Below the pieces are notes generated by a model, which made no database searches, was not told the DNA's origin, and saw nothing but the letters and a program-made list of their open reading frames with translations. Below are positions 16,942 to 24,688 of a DNA stretch of 64,000 nucleotides, piece after piece. Within the stretch, counting starts at the first letter, position 1; each line of letters starts with the position of its first letter. This DNA comes from Prauserella flavalba (GTDB lineage Bacteria > Actinomycetota > Actinomycetes > Mycobacteriales > Pseudonocardiaceae), in assembly GCF_003202235.1 (NCBI RefSeq), contig NZ_MASU01000017.1, forward strand, positions 1 through 64,000, given 5' to 3'. The position numbers and the translations under genes were made by a program.

Positions 16942-17943
16942 TCAGTAGAGGGGCAGGCATGTGCCGATGTCCTGGGATTCGGCGCGACGGTAGACCTCGG
17001 CCGCGCACGCGATGTCCTCCACCGCCATCCCCATCGGGTTCAGCAGGATGATCTCGTCGTCCGTCTCGCGGCCGGGCCGGGCGCCGCCGATGATCTCGCC
17101 CAGCTCCGCGTGCAGCCGCTCCCGGGAGAACGAGCCCTCCAGCACCAGCTGGTTGATGATCTTCTTCTCCCGGTTGCTCTGCTCCCAGTCGTCCACGACC
17201 ACCTTGTCGGCGCCGAGGAAGACGTCCTTGTGCACGTCCATGATGGACACGTTCGCGAGGAACGTGCCTGGCTTGAGCCACGAGAACGCGATGTATGGCT
17301 GGTCGGTGACGGTGCACGGCACCACGACGTCACCCGCACGCACGGCGTCCTCCGCGCTCGCCGCCACCCGCACCGACGCGCGCTCGCCCACGCACTCGGC
17401 CAGCGCGCGGGCGGCGTCCTCGCGCACGTCGTAGGCGTGAATCGTGGTGAGGGAGGGAAACTGCTGCAGCAGCGCGGTCACCTGCGTGGTGCCGATGACG
17501 CCGCAGCCGATCAGCGACACGTCCGTGAAGCCCGGCCGCGCCAGGTGCCGCGCCGCCAGGCACGTCACCGCCGCCGTGCGCCACGCGCTGATCAGCCCGC
17601 CCTCGAGAATCGCCACCGGATAGTTGGTCGCCGGGTCATTGAGCACGATCACCGCGCTCGCCCGCTCGAGCCCCGACTCCGGGTTGTCGTGCTTGCTGCC
17701 GATCCACTTGAGACCGGACATGCCCGCCTCGCCCGAGGCGCCGACGTGTGCGGGCATCGCGATGATCCGGTCGGCGATGTGGCCCTTGCCGACGCGCAGG
17801 TACGGCTTGAGCGGCTGCACCGTCCGGCCCTGCGCGTGCGCGACGAGCGCCGAACCCAGCGCGTCGACGTACAGGTCGGAGTGGTCGCCACCGACGGCGG
17901 CGACGTCGCCGCGCGTGAGGTAGCGGATGCGGGGTTCGGACAT
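16942..17943 (-). CDS. sbnB: SbnB-like N-(amino-carboxyethyl)-glutamate dehydrogenase
   Basis: This 333-residue protein belongs to the ornithine cyclodeaminase/mu-crystallin family. It has a Rossmann NAD site at VSLIGCGVIGTTQVTALL and the substrate block RIIAMPAHVG, SGLKWIGS and EGGLISAWRTAAVT. In staphyloferrin B synthesis SbnB oxidatively cleaves the SbnA product to L-2,3-diaminopropionate and 2-oxoglutarate. The ATG at 17943 follows gaggag and lies 11 bases after the sbnA-like stop. Adjacency to an OPS-type cysteine-synthase homologue and NIS synthetases is what separates this call from ordinary ornithine cyclodeaminase. Confidence 0.87.
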   Translation of the reverse strand: MSEPRIRYLTRGDVAAVGGDHSDLYVDALGSALVAHAQGRTVQPLKPYLRVGKGHIADRIIAMPAHVGASGEAGMSGLKWIGSKHDNPESGLERASAVIVLNDPATNYPVAILEGGLISAWRTAAVTCLAARHLARPGFTDVSLIGCGVIGTTQVTALLQQFPSLTTIHAYDVREDAARALAECVGERASVRVAASAEDAVRAGDVVVPCTVTDQPYIAFSWLKPGTFLANVSIMDVHKDVFLGADKVVVDDWEQSNREKKIINQLVLEGSFSRERLHAELGEIIGGARPGRETDDEIILLNPMGMAVEDIACAAEVYRRAESQDIGTCLPLY

Positions 17944-17954
17944 GTGGGTGCTCC

Positions 17955-18944
17955 TCAGTCGTTGTCGCGGCGGGATTCGGCTGCGGCCAGCCATTCGTCG
18001 TCGTAGACGAGGTCGAGATAACGGTCCCCTCGGTCGGGGAAGATCGCCACCACCCGGCACGGCCTCGGCAGCGACGGCAGCGTGCGGCGGATCGCGGCGA
18101 CGACGGAGCCCGTGGAGCCGCCCGCGAAGATCCCCTCCGTGGCGAGCAGTTCCCGGCAGCCGTGCGCGGCGTCCACGTCGTCGATGTGCACCACCTGGTC
18201 GATTTCCCCGGGGCTGCACAGCTCGGGCACGCGGCTGGAGCCGATGCCGGGGATCTCCCGGCGGCCGGGAGCGCCGCCGAAGATCACCGAGCCGACGGCG
18301 TCGACCGCCACCACCCGCAGACCGGGGAAGCGCTCGCGGAGCCTGCGCGAGCAGCCGAGGATGCTGCCGGTGGTGCTCACCGCGGCGAAGAGGTAGTCGG
18401 GAGGGCGTACCAGCTGCTCGGCCAGTTCGGCGCCGGTGCCGTGGTAGAACGCCTGCCAGTTGCGGTCGTTGGCGTACTGGTTGACCCACACGGCGTCGGG
18501 GGCGCGCGCGAGGAGCTCCCGCACCCGGCGGAGGCGGCTCTGCAGGTAACCACCTGCGTCGTCCACCTCGGACACCAGCTCGACGTCGGCGCCGAGCCGG
18601 TGCAGCAGCGCGAGGTTGGCCGTGGTGGTCTTCGGGTCCACGACGCAGGTGAACCGCAGGCCGTGCACCCTGGCTGCCACGGCGAGGGCGATCCCGAAGT
18701 TGCCGGAGCTGCTTTCGATGAGCCTGGTGCCCGCCCGGATCGAGCCGTCCCGCAGCCCGCTCTCCACGATGTAGCGCGCCGAGCGGTCCTTCATGCTGCC
18801 GCTCGGGTTCAGCAGCTCCAGCTTGGCGACCACCTCGGCGCCGGGCTCGGGGAAGAGGCGGCGCAGGGCGACGACGGGGGTGTTGCCGACACAGTCGAAG
18901 ACGGATTCGCCGACGGACTCGGCCACGGACGAAGCGGCGGTCAC
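17955..18944 (-). CDS. sbnA: SbnA-like N-(amino-carboxyethyl)-glutamate synthase
   Basis: This 329-residue fold-type II PLP enzyme is a cysteine synthase relative. Lys52 in NPSGSMKDRSA is the cofactor lysine, IESSSGNFGIAL binds the substrate carboxylate and GGSTGSV holds the PLP phosphate. SbnA condenses O-phospho-L-serine with glutamate as the first step to diaminopropionate. The GTG at 18944 has gaggag 4 bases upstream. It is the first gene of the operon, 32 bases from a DtxR-type iron box. A plain cysteine synthase is the alternative, disfavoured by the SbnB and NIS neighbours. Confidence 0.87.
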   Translation of the reverse strand: MTAASSVAESVGESVFDCVGNTPVVALRRLFPEPGAEVVAKLELLNPSGSMKDRSARYIVESGLRDGSIRAGTRLIESSSGNFGIALAVAARVHGLRFTCVVDPKTTTANLALLHRLGADVELVSEVDDAGGYLQSRLRRVRELLARAPDAVWVNQYANDRNWQAFYHGTGAELAEQLVRPPDYLFAAVSTTGSILGCSRRLRERFPGLRVVAVDAVGSVIFGGAPGRREIPGIGSSRVPELCSPGEIDQVVHIDDVDAAHGCRELLATEGIFAGGSTGSVVAAIRRTLPSLPRPCRVVAIFPDRGDRYLDLVYDDEWLAAAESRRDND

Positions 18945-18976
18945 TGAACTCCTCGGCTCGGCAGGTCGAACGCCTG

Positions 18977-18995
18977 TAAGGCAAGTCTTACCTTA
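18977..18995. promoter_or_regulatory. Iron box (DtxR/IdeR/DmdR-type operator)
   Basis: TAAGGCAAGTCTTACCTTA is a 19-bp interrupted palindrome: TAAGGCAAG against TAAGGTAAG on the other strand, with 8 of 9 positions matching around a central T. It fits the actinobacterial iron-box pattern (TTAGGTTAGGCTAACCTAA) and sits just upstream of the siderophore operon. The family repressor with bound Fe2+ should shut the operon off in iron-replete cells. The site is also downstream of the AGADG-protein gene, but that gene is transcribed away from its own promoter at the far end. Confidence 0.87.
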
Positions 18996-19104
18996 CCGAC
19001 GCGGTCACTGTCGATGAGGGTACCGACACCCGCCGTCACTGGACAGGGTGGTGCCCCGGGGCGCGGGCTACCCGGGGCACCACCAGATCGGCGTGGACCT
19101 GCGG

Positions 19105-19539
19105 TCAGCCGCCGGTCGAGGCCGCTACGTCCTCGTCCTCGTCGTCATCGCCCGCGAGCCAGTCGTCGTCGTACACGTCGGAGGGCTCGGCCTCCGCGTC
19201 GTCCGCGTCGTCCGTGCTCGCCCACGTGCTGCTCGACGACGCGCCATCGGCGCCGGCCGCCGCGCTCTCGGTGTAGTACGCGGCGTCGTCGCCGTCCGCA
19301 CCGGCGTAGGTCAGGTCGGAGGCAGCGCCGTCGGCGCCGGCGTACTGGCTCTGGGTGACGTACGAGACGCCCTGTTCCTCGCTGCCCGATCCGGCTGCCA
19401 CCTGCTCGGTCGCGACACCGTCGGGGCCGACCACGGTCGTCTCCGAGCCGTACTCGTCGGCGGAGGCCAAGCCGGCTGCACCGAACGCGAGGGGGAACGC
19501 CAGGGCAGTGGCGACCATGGTCCGTCGAACCGTGCGCAT
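19105..19539 (-). CDS. Small acidic secreted protein with AGADG repeats
   Basis: I do not recognise this 144-residue protein. The first 27 or so residues form a signal peptide (basic MRTVRRT, hydrophobic core, cleavage near GLASA-DE). The mature part has no Cys and several AGADG or VGPDG units spaced about 14-18 residues apart, and ends in an Asp/Glu-rich tail (about residues 115-140). The ATG at 19539 follows gaaagga. An acidic, low-complexity secreted protein could bind cations or sit at the cell surface, but that is a guess. It is preceded by an unusually structured leader. Confidence 0.72.
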   Translation of the reverse strand: MRTVRRTMVATALAFPLAFGAAGLASADEYGSETTVVGPDGVATEQVAAGSGSEEQGVSYVTQSQYAGADGAASDLTYAGADGDDAAYYTESAAAGADGASSSSTWASTDDADDAEAEPSDVYDDDWLAGDDDEDEDVAASTGG

Positions 19540-19544
19540 GAGAT

Positions 19545-19671
19545 GATCCTTTCTCTGTGTTCGCACAGGGATGGGACCTGGTCTTCATCGCTTTGCCTGG
19601 CACCGAAGGCCAGGTCCCGTTTTCCTTCCGCGAGACTCGCCGGAGCCTCGGATCTCTTGCTACCCGGCGTC
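19545..19671 (-). promoter_or_regulatory. Structured 5' leader of the AGADG-repeat protein gene
   Basis: Read on the minus strand, the region before the ATG at 19539 holds three hairpins. One has stem gacgccgg with ccggcgagtc (19664-19671 with 19634-19643). One has a 9-bp stem, gggacctgg with ccaggtccc (19573-19581 with 19610-19618), whose 3' arm can instead pair with an internal cctgg at 19596-19600. A small 5-bp stem with a 4-base loop (19555-19568) lies right before the ribosome site. The stretch 19567-19846 (280 bases) has no gene. It does not match a riboswitch class I know. Confidence 0.45.
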
Positions 19672-19846
19672 TCCGTTCGCTAACCGCCAGTTCCCGCCGG
19701 TGTCCACTGTGTTGGTGACCCCACGCAGGCAGGCGAGCGGACCCCTCGGCGGCGAGTGGTGCCACGGCCTCGGAGAGGCCCGTTTTCACGCGTGTCGGGC
19801 GATACCACCCGATCAGTGAGCGGGCGCGTGGCCGGAGAGCGGGTCC

Positions 19847-21130
19847 TCAGGGCTCGCGGCGGTCGATCACCCGGCGCATCTTGCCAACCGAGCGCTCCAG
19901 TGTGCCGGGATCCACCACGGCGACGTCGACGCTCACGCCGACGTTGTCCTTGACCAGCGCCACGATCTCGTCCGCGGCGGCCTTCCTGCGCTCGGCCGGC
20001 GCTTCGGGCTCGGCCTCGACGTGCACGGTCATGTGGTCGAGACGGTCGCGTTTGGACAGCACGAGCTGGAAGTGCGGGGAGAGACCCTCGACACGCAGCA
20101 CGACCTCCTCGAGCTGCGTCGGGAACACGTTCACTCCGCGCAGGATGATCATGTCGTCGGAGCGACCGGTGACCTTCTCCATCCGCCGGTGCGCGGGCCG
20201 CGCGGTACCGGGCAGCAGCCGGGTGAGGTCCCGCGTGCGGTACCGGATGATCGGCAGGGCCTCCTTGGTGAGCGACGTGAAAGTCAGCTCGCCGAGCTCG
20301 CCGTCGGGCAGCACGGTGTCCTCGAGCGGATCCACGACCTCCGGCAGGAAGTGGTCCTCCCAGACGTGCAGCCCGTCCTTGGTCTCCACGCACTCCTGCG
20401 CGACACCGGGGCCCATCACCTCGGAGAGGCCGTAGATGTCCACGGCGTCGATGTTCATGCGGCTCTCGAGCTCGGCCCGCATCCGCTCGGTCCACGGCTC
20501 GGCGCCGAGAATGCCCACCCGCAGCGCCGTCGAGGCCGGGTCGATGCCCTGCCGCTCGAACTCGTCCAGCAGTGTGAGCAGGTACGACGGCGTCACCATG
20601 ATCACGCGCGGCTCGAAGTCGGCGATGATCCGCACCTGCCGTGCCGTCATGCCGCCCGACGCGGGAACCACCGTGCAGCCCAGCTTCTCGGCGCCGTAGT
20701 GGGCACCGAGGCCGCCGGTGAACAGGCCGTAGCCGTAGGCCACGTGCACGGTGTCGCCGGGCCGCCCGCCCGCCGCGCGGATCGAGCGCGCCATGAGTGT
20801 CGCCCAGTTGTCGAGGTCGGTCTCGGTGTAGCCGACCACGGTGGGCTGGCCCGTGGTGCCGCTGGAGGCGTGGATGCGGCGCACCTGCGACTTCGGGACG
20901 GCGAACAGGCCGAACGGATAGTGGTCGCGCAGGTCGGCCTTGGTGGTGAAAGGGAACTTCGCGAGGTCGGCGAGCTCGCGGCAGTCGTCGGGATGGACGC
21001 CGGTCTCGTCGAACCTGCGGCGGTAGAACGGCACGTTGTCGTAGGCGTGCCGCAGCGTCCACTGCAGACGCTGCAGCTGGAGGTCGCGGAGCTCGTCGAC
21101 GCCGAGCCGCTCTGCGGGGTCCTGTGTCAT
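19847..21130 (-). CDS. paaK: Phenylacetate-CoA ligase
   Basis: This 427-residue member of the ANL superfamily makes phenylacetyl-CoA from phenylacetate, ATP and CoA, the entry step of aerobic phenylacetate breakdown. It shows the phosphate-binding HASSGTTGQPTVVGYT loop (about 92-107), VDIYGLSEVMGPG (A5), YRTRDLTRLLPG and GRSDDMIILRGVNVFPTQ (A8), typical of PaaK. The ATG at 21130 overlaps the thioesterase stop (ATGA), so the two are co-translated. The rest of the paa epoxidase genes are not adjacent. Confidence 0.92.
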   Translation of the reverse strand: MTQDPAERLGVDELRDLQLQRLQWTLRHAYDNVPFYRRRFDETGVHPDDCRELADLAKFPFTTKADLRDHYPFGLFAVPKSQVRRIHASSGTTGQPTVVGYTETDLDNWATLMARSIRAAGGRPGDTVHVAYGYGLFTGGLGAHYGAEKLGCTVVPASGGMTARQVRIIADFEPRVIMVTPSYLLTLLDEFERQGIDPASTALRVGILGAEPWTERMRAELESRMNIDAVDIYGLSEVMGPGVAQECVETKDGLHVWEDHFLPEVVDPLEDTVLPDGELGELTFTSLTKEALPIIRYRTRDLTRLLPGTARPAHRRMEKVTGRSDDMIILRGVNVFPTQLEEVVLRVEGLSPHFQLVLSKRDRLDHMTVHVEAEPEAPAERRKAAADEIVALVKDNVGVSVDVAVVDPGTLERSVGKMRRVIDRREP

Positions 21131-21558
21131 GTGACTTCCTTGTCGATGACTCTGCTGCGGCCGCGGAACTCGGCGATGACGGTGCGGCCCTCGGGACCCT
21201 CGCGGTGCACGGTGACGTCGTAGATGCCGTTGCGCCCGAACCGGGTGCGCTCCTGCGCGGTGGCGACGAGGTGGTCGCCGAGCCGGGCCGAGGCGACGAA
21301 CGAGATCTCCGCGCCCGCCGCGACGGTCACGGGACCGTGGCTGTTGCACGCGCACGCGAACGCGGTGTCGGCGAGCAGGAAGACGTAGCCGCCGTGGGCG
21401 ATGTCGTGGCCGTTGACCATCGTCGGCGTGATCCGCATCGTGGCGACGGCGTTCCCGTCACCCGCCTCCTTGAGCTCGATGCCGAGCGCCCTGGACGCCT
21501 CGTCGACGGCGAACATGTCGAAAGCAGCGTTGCCCTGCACCAGCCACACCCTTGCCAA
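21127..21558 (-). CDS. paaI: PaaI-type hotdog thioesterase
   Basis: This 143-residue hotdog-fold protein has the PaaI signature TMVNGHDIAHGGYVFLLADTAFACACNSHG, which includes the HGG loop and catalytic Asp. PaaI thioesterases hydrolyse ring-hydroxylated phenylacetyl-CoA compounds that stall the pathway and so free CoA. It starts with TTG at 21558; the next Met would lose conserved N-terminal sequence. It is coupled to paaK by an ATGA overlap and divergent from the P450 gene, with 59 bases between. Confidence 0.88.
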   Translation of the reverse strand: MARVWLVQGNAAFDMFAVDEASRALGIELKEAGDGNAVATMRITPTMVNGHDIAHGGYVFLLADTAFACACNSHGPVTVAAGAEISFVASARLGDHLVATAQERTRFGRNGIYDVTVHREGPEGRTVIAEFRGRSRVIDKEVT

Positions 21559-21617
21559 CTGACCGAATGGACGGTTAATACTGGGTTTGCCGAGCAGTCG
21601 GTGTCAAGGGAGAGCCG

Positions 21618-22883
21618 ATGAGTGTGCCCGACGTCTTCGATCCCACCGTCTTCGCGCGCGGCCTGCCGCACGAACGGTTTCGCGTGCTGCGGGACACCGC
21701 GCCCGTGAGCTGGCAGGAAGAAACCGAGGTGCTCGGCTGGCCCGAGGGACCCGGCTACTGGGCGGTGACGCGGCACGCCGACGTCCGGCACGTCCTGCGC
21801 ACGCCCGAGGTGTTCTCCTCGTGGCTCGGCGCCACGCAGATCCGCGACCCCGAGCGCGACGATCTCGCCTTCATCCGCCGCATGATCCTCAACATGGACC
21901 CGCCTGAGCATCAGCGACTGCGCCGCCTCGTCTCCGGGGTGTTCACGCGGCGCAGGCTGGAGCGCTCGGCCGAGCGCATCACCGGACGCGCCCGCGCCCT
22001 GCTCGACGCCGTCGCCCCGCACGGCCGCTGCGACCTGCCGGCCGACGTCACCGACGACTTCCCGCTCGCCAACCTCGCCGATCTCCTCGGCGTGCCCGCC
22101 GGGGACCGGGGACTGCTGCTGCGCTGGACCAACCGCGTGATCGGCTACCAGGACCCCGAGCACGCCGAGATCGTGCGGGGCCCCGACGGCAAGCCGGTGA
22201 ACCCGCGCTCGCCCGCTCAGCTGCGGGACATGTTCGGGTATGCGCTGCGGCTGGCCGAGGCCAAGCGCGAGCGGCCGAGCGACGACCTGATGAGCGCGCT
22301 CGTGCGGGCCTCGGTCGACGGCAGGGCACTCGACGACGCCGAACTGCAGATGTTCTTCTTCCTCGTGGTGATCGCCGGCAACGACACCGTGCGCAGCGCG
22401 CTGCCCGGCGGGGTGCTCGCACTGACGGACCACCCCGGGCAGTACGAGCGGTTGCGGGCCGACCCGGCGCTGCTGCCGTCGGCGGTCGAGGAGATCCTGC
22501 GCTGGCATCCGCCCGTGCTGAGCTTCCGGCGCACGGCCACGCGCGACGTCGAACTGGGCGGCGCGCACATCCGGGCGGGCGACAAGGTGGTGGTGTACCA
22601 CTGCTCGGCCCACTTCGACGAGCGCGTGTTCGCCGACCCGCACACGTTCGACATCACCCGCGAGCCCAACGACCACCTGGCGTTCGGCGACGGCCCGCAC
22701 CTCTGCCTCGGCGCCCACTTCGGGCGGTTGCAACTGCGGATCTTCTTCCGGGAGTTCCTCTCGCGGCTGCCGATGGTGGAGCTCGACGGCGAGCCGAGGA
22801 GGCTGACGTCGAACTTCATCAACGGCATCACACACCTTCCGTTGCGCTGGCGTCCCGTTGTCCCTGGCCACGACGGCGCCTAG
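21618..22883 (+). CDS. Cytochrome P450
   Basis: A 421-residue soluble bacterial P450. I-helix AGNDT (253-257) carries the oxygen-activating Thr, the EEILR motif (291-295) follows, and heme ligand Cys363 lies in FGDGPHLCLGAHFGR. The NMDPPEHQRLRR, PPVLSFRRTATRD and DHLAFGDGPH blocks resemble the steroid/fatty-acid hydroxylating CYP124/125/142 region. The substrate is not assignable. It is followed 9 bases later by a PaaE-type reductase gene, which could supply electrons, and is divergent from paaI-paaK. Confidence 0.9.
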   Translation: MSVPDVFDPTVFARGLPHERFRVLRDTAPVSWQEETEVLGWPEGPGYWAVTRHADVRHVLRTPEVFSSWLGATQIRDPERDDLAFIRRMILNMDPPEHQRLRRLVSGVFTRRRLERSAERITGRARALLDAVAPHGRCDLPADVTDDFPLANLADLLGVPAGDRGLLLRWTNRVIGYQDPEHAEIVRGPDGKPVNPRSPAQLRDMFGYALRLAEAKRERPSDDLMSALVRASVDGRALDDAELQMFFFLVVIAGNDTVRSALPGGVLALTDHPGQYERLRADPALLPSAVEEILRWHPPVLSFRRTATRDVELGGAHIRAGDKVVVYHCSAHFDERVFADPHTFDITREPNDHLAFGDGPHLCLGAHFGRLQLRIFFREFLSRLPMVELDGEPRRLTSNFINGITHLPLRWRPVVPGHDGA

Positions 22884-22892
22884 GGTCGGAGG

Positions 22893-23975
22893 ATGAGCGC
22901 TCCGGCGAGGCCGAGGTCCCGTACGACCTTCCATCCGCTCACGGTCAGCGACGTCACGCGGCTCTGCGACGACGCGGCCGCGGTCACCTTCGACGTCCCG
23001 CCGGAACTGGCGCACGCGTACGACTTCCTGCCCGGCCAGTCCCTCACACTCCGCCGCACGATCGACGGCCGGGAGGAGCGCCGGTCGTACTCGATCTGCG
23101 CACCCGCGGGCGCGCCGCCGAGGGTCGGTGTGCGCGAGGTGCCCGACGGCCTGTTCTCGACGTGGCTCGTGCGCGACGTCCGGCCCGGCGACGTGCTCGA
23201 CGTGGGCACCCCCACCGGGAACTTCACCCCGGACGTCGCGGTGCCCGCCCGCCACGTGCTCGTCGCCGCGGGCTCCGGCATCACGCCGGTGCTGTCGATC
23301 GTCGCGTCCGTGCTGCGCAACCCCGCCACGACGGTGACCCTCTTCTACGGCAACCGGCGCACCGACACCGTGATGTTCGCCGACGAGCTGGCCGACCTGA
23401 AGGACCGCTACCCGGCGCGGTTCGAGCTCGTGCACGTGCTCTCCAGGGAGCCGCGCGAGGTGGAGCTGTTCAGCGGGCGGCTCGACGCGGAGAAGCTCAC
23501 CGAGCTGTTGCGGCTCGTGCCGGAGCCGGACCGGGTGGGCCACTGGTGGCTATGCGGGCCGTTCGGCATGGTCACCGACGCGCAGGACGTGCTCGAACGG
23601 CACGGCGTCGGCTCGGCGCGCGTGCACCAGGAGCTGTTCTTCGTCGACGAGGTGCCGCCCGATCCGGTGCGGCACGCCGAACCCGCGCTCGTCGGCGAGA
23701 CGAGCGAGGTGACCGTGAAGCTCGACGGCCGCCTCACCACCGCGCTGGTGCCGAAGTCCACGGCCGTGCTCGACGGCGCGCAGCGCGTGCGCCCCGACCT
23801 GCCGTTCGCGTGCAAGGGCGGCGTGTGCGGCACGTGCCGCGCGAAGGTGCTGGAGGGGGAGGTCCACATGCGCCGCAACTTCGCGCTGGAGGGCGACGAG
23901 GTGGCGGAGGGGTTCGTGCTCACGTGCCAGTCCCGCCCGGTCACCGACACGGTGACGGTCGACTACGACGCCTGA
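22893..23975 (+). CDS. PaaE-type ferredoxin-NAD(P)H reductase with C-terminal [2Fe-2S]
   Basis: This 360-residue protein has an N-terminal FAD domain (RRSYSICAP), an NAD(P) domain (VLVAAGSGITPVLSI; WLCGPFGM) and a plant-type ferredoxin domain with cluster ligands Cys307, Cys312, Cys315 and Cys345. This order matches PaaE, the reductase of phenylacetyl-CoA epoxidase, and the related KshB/HmpE-type oxygenase reductases. Without paaABCD nearby, it may serve the adjacent P450 or another oxygenase. It starts 9 bases after the P450 stop, so the two are co-transcribed. Confidence 0.88.
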   Translation: MSAPARPRSRTTFHPLTVSDVTRLCDDAAAVTFDVPPELAHAYDFLPGQSLTLRRTIDGREERRSYSICAPAGAPPRVGVREVPDGLFSTWLVRDVRPGDVLDVGTPTGNFTPDVAVPARHVLVAAGSGITPVLSIVASVLRNPATTVTLFYGNRRTDTVMFADELADLKDRYPARFELVHVLSREPREVELFSGRLDAEKLTELLRLVPEPDRVGHWWLCGPFGMVTDAQDVLERHGVGSARVHQELFFVDEVPPDPVRHAEPALVGETSEVTVKLDGRLTTALVPKSTAVLDGAQRVRPDLPFACKGGVCGTCRAKVLEGEVHMRRNFALEGDEVAEGFVLTCQSRPVTDTVTVDYDA

Positions 23976-23989
23976 GGCAAGATCGTCAC

Positions 23990-24688
23990 GTGAAGCTGGC
24001 TCGCGTGCTGACCGGTGCCGGTCTCCTCGGTTGCCTGGTGTGGTCGGTGCTCGTCGAGGCGGCGATGCCGTCGTGGTTCGACCTCGACGACTCCTGTCCC
24101 GGAGCTACCGGTGTCGAGCGGCGCTACTTCCCGCCGAGCGCCACGTGCCTGTACGAGGGCGGCCGCGCGGTCGGTTACCTCCCGCTGTTCGAGACCGTCG
24201 TCCTGACCGTCGCGATCGTGCTGCTGGCGGCGGTGACCGTGACCGGGCTGGTGCTGCTCTGGCGGCAGGCGCCGGCAAAACCCCTCGACCAGCACCCGAA
24301 GCGGCCTTTTCTCCACGTGCTGGGCGCGGCGGCGCTGGGGATCGTCACCGCTGCGGTCGGCCGGACCGTGGTGATCATCGCGCTGCTCTTGGGTGGTCCG
24401 CCAGGTGGGATCACCGCTCTCCTCGTCGTCGCGCTCGGGGCCGTCGGCGTGGCGAGCGCGCTGGACCGGGCCGCCGGGCCCGGCGGGGGAGTGAGCGGTC
24501 GGCGCGCGACGGCGCTCGTGGTGGTCGGCGGCTCCGCGATGTTCGCGCTGCTGCTCGCCACACGGGATACGTACGCACGGGAGCACACTCTGCTCGGTCC
24601 CGGCTGGGCGATCGCGGCGGCGGGAGGCGCGTTCGCGCTCGCGGCGGGCGCCCAGTGGCTCAGCCGCTCCCTCAGCCCGCGGCCTTGA
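23990..24688 (+). CDS. Multi-pass membrane protein of unknown function
   Basis: This 232-residue protein starts with GTG at 23990. It has about six hydrophobic segments: an N-terminal one (LTGAGLLGCLVWSVLVEAA), one near residue 70, two in the middle, and two at the C terminus. A short extracytoplasmic loop after the first segment holds two Cys (DDSCPGATG and SATCLYEGG) that could form a disulfide. No family recognised. It lies 14 bases after the reductase gene and overlaps the convergent acetyltransferase by 17 bases. Confidence 0.6.
   Translation: MKLARVLTGAGLLGCLVWSVLVEAAMPSWFDLDDSCPGATGVERRYFPPSATCLYEGGRAVGYLPLFETVVLTVAIVLLAAVTVTGLVLLWRQAPAKPLDQHPKRPFLHVLGAAALGIVTAAVGRTVVIIALLLGGPPGGITALLVVALGAVGVASALDRAAGPGGGVSGRRATALVVVGGSAMFALLLATRDTYAREHTLLGPGWAIAAAGGAFALAAGAQWLSRSLSPRP

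Noticed and set aside
16861-16960. Upstream ATG at 16960 for the first NIS synthetase
   Set aside because: It would translate the palindromic repeat and overlap sbnB. The added residues match nothing in the family.
17955-18944. Ordinary cysteine synthase
   Set aside because: The motifs are shared, but the SbnB partner, NIS genes and iron box favour the SbnA role. Biochemistry would settle it.
19545-19690. c-di-AMP (ydaO) riboswitch before the AGADG-protein gene
   Set aside because: The position before a secreted-protein gene fits, but I do not see the conserved ydaO core sequences.
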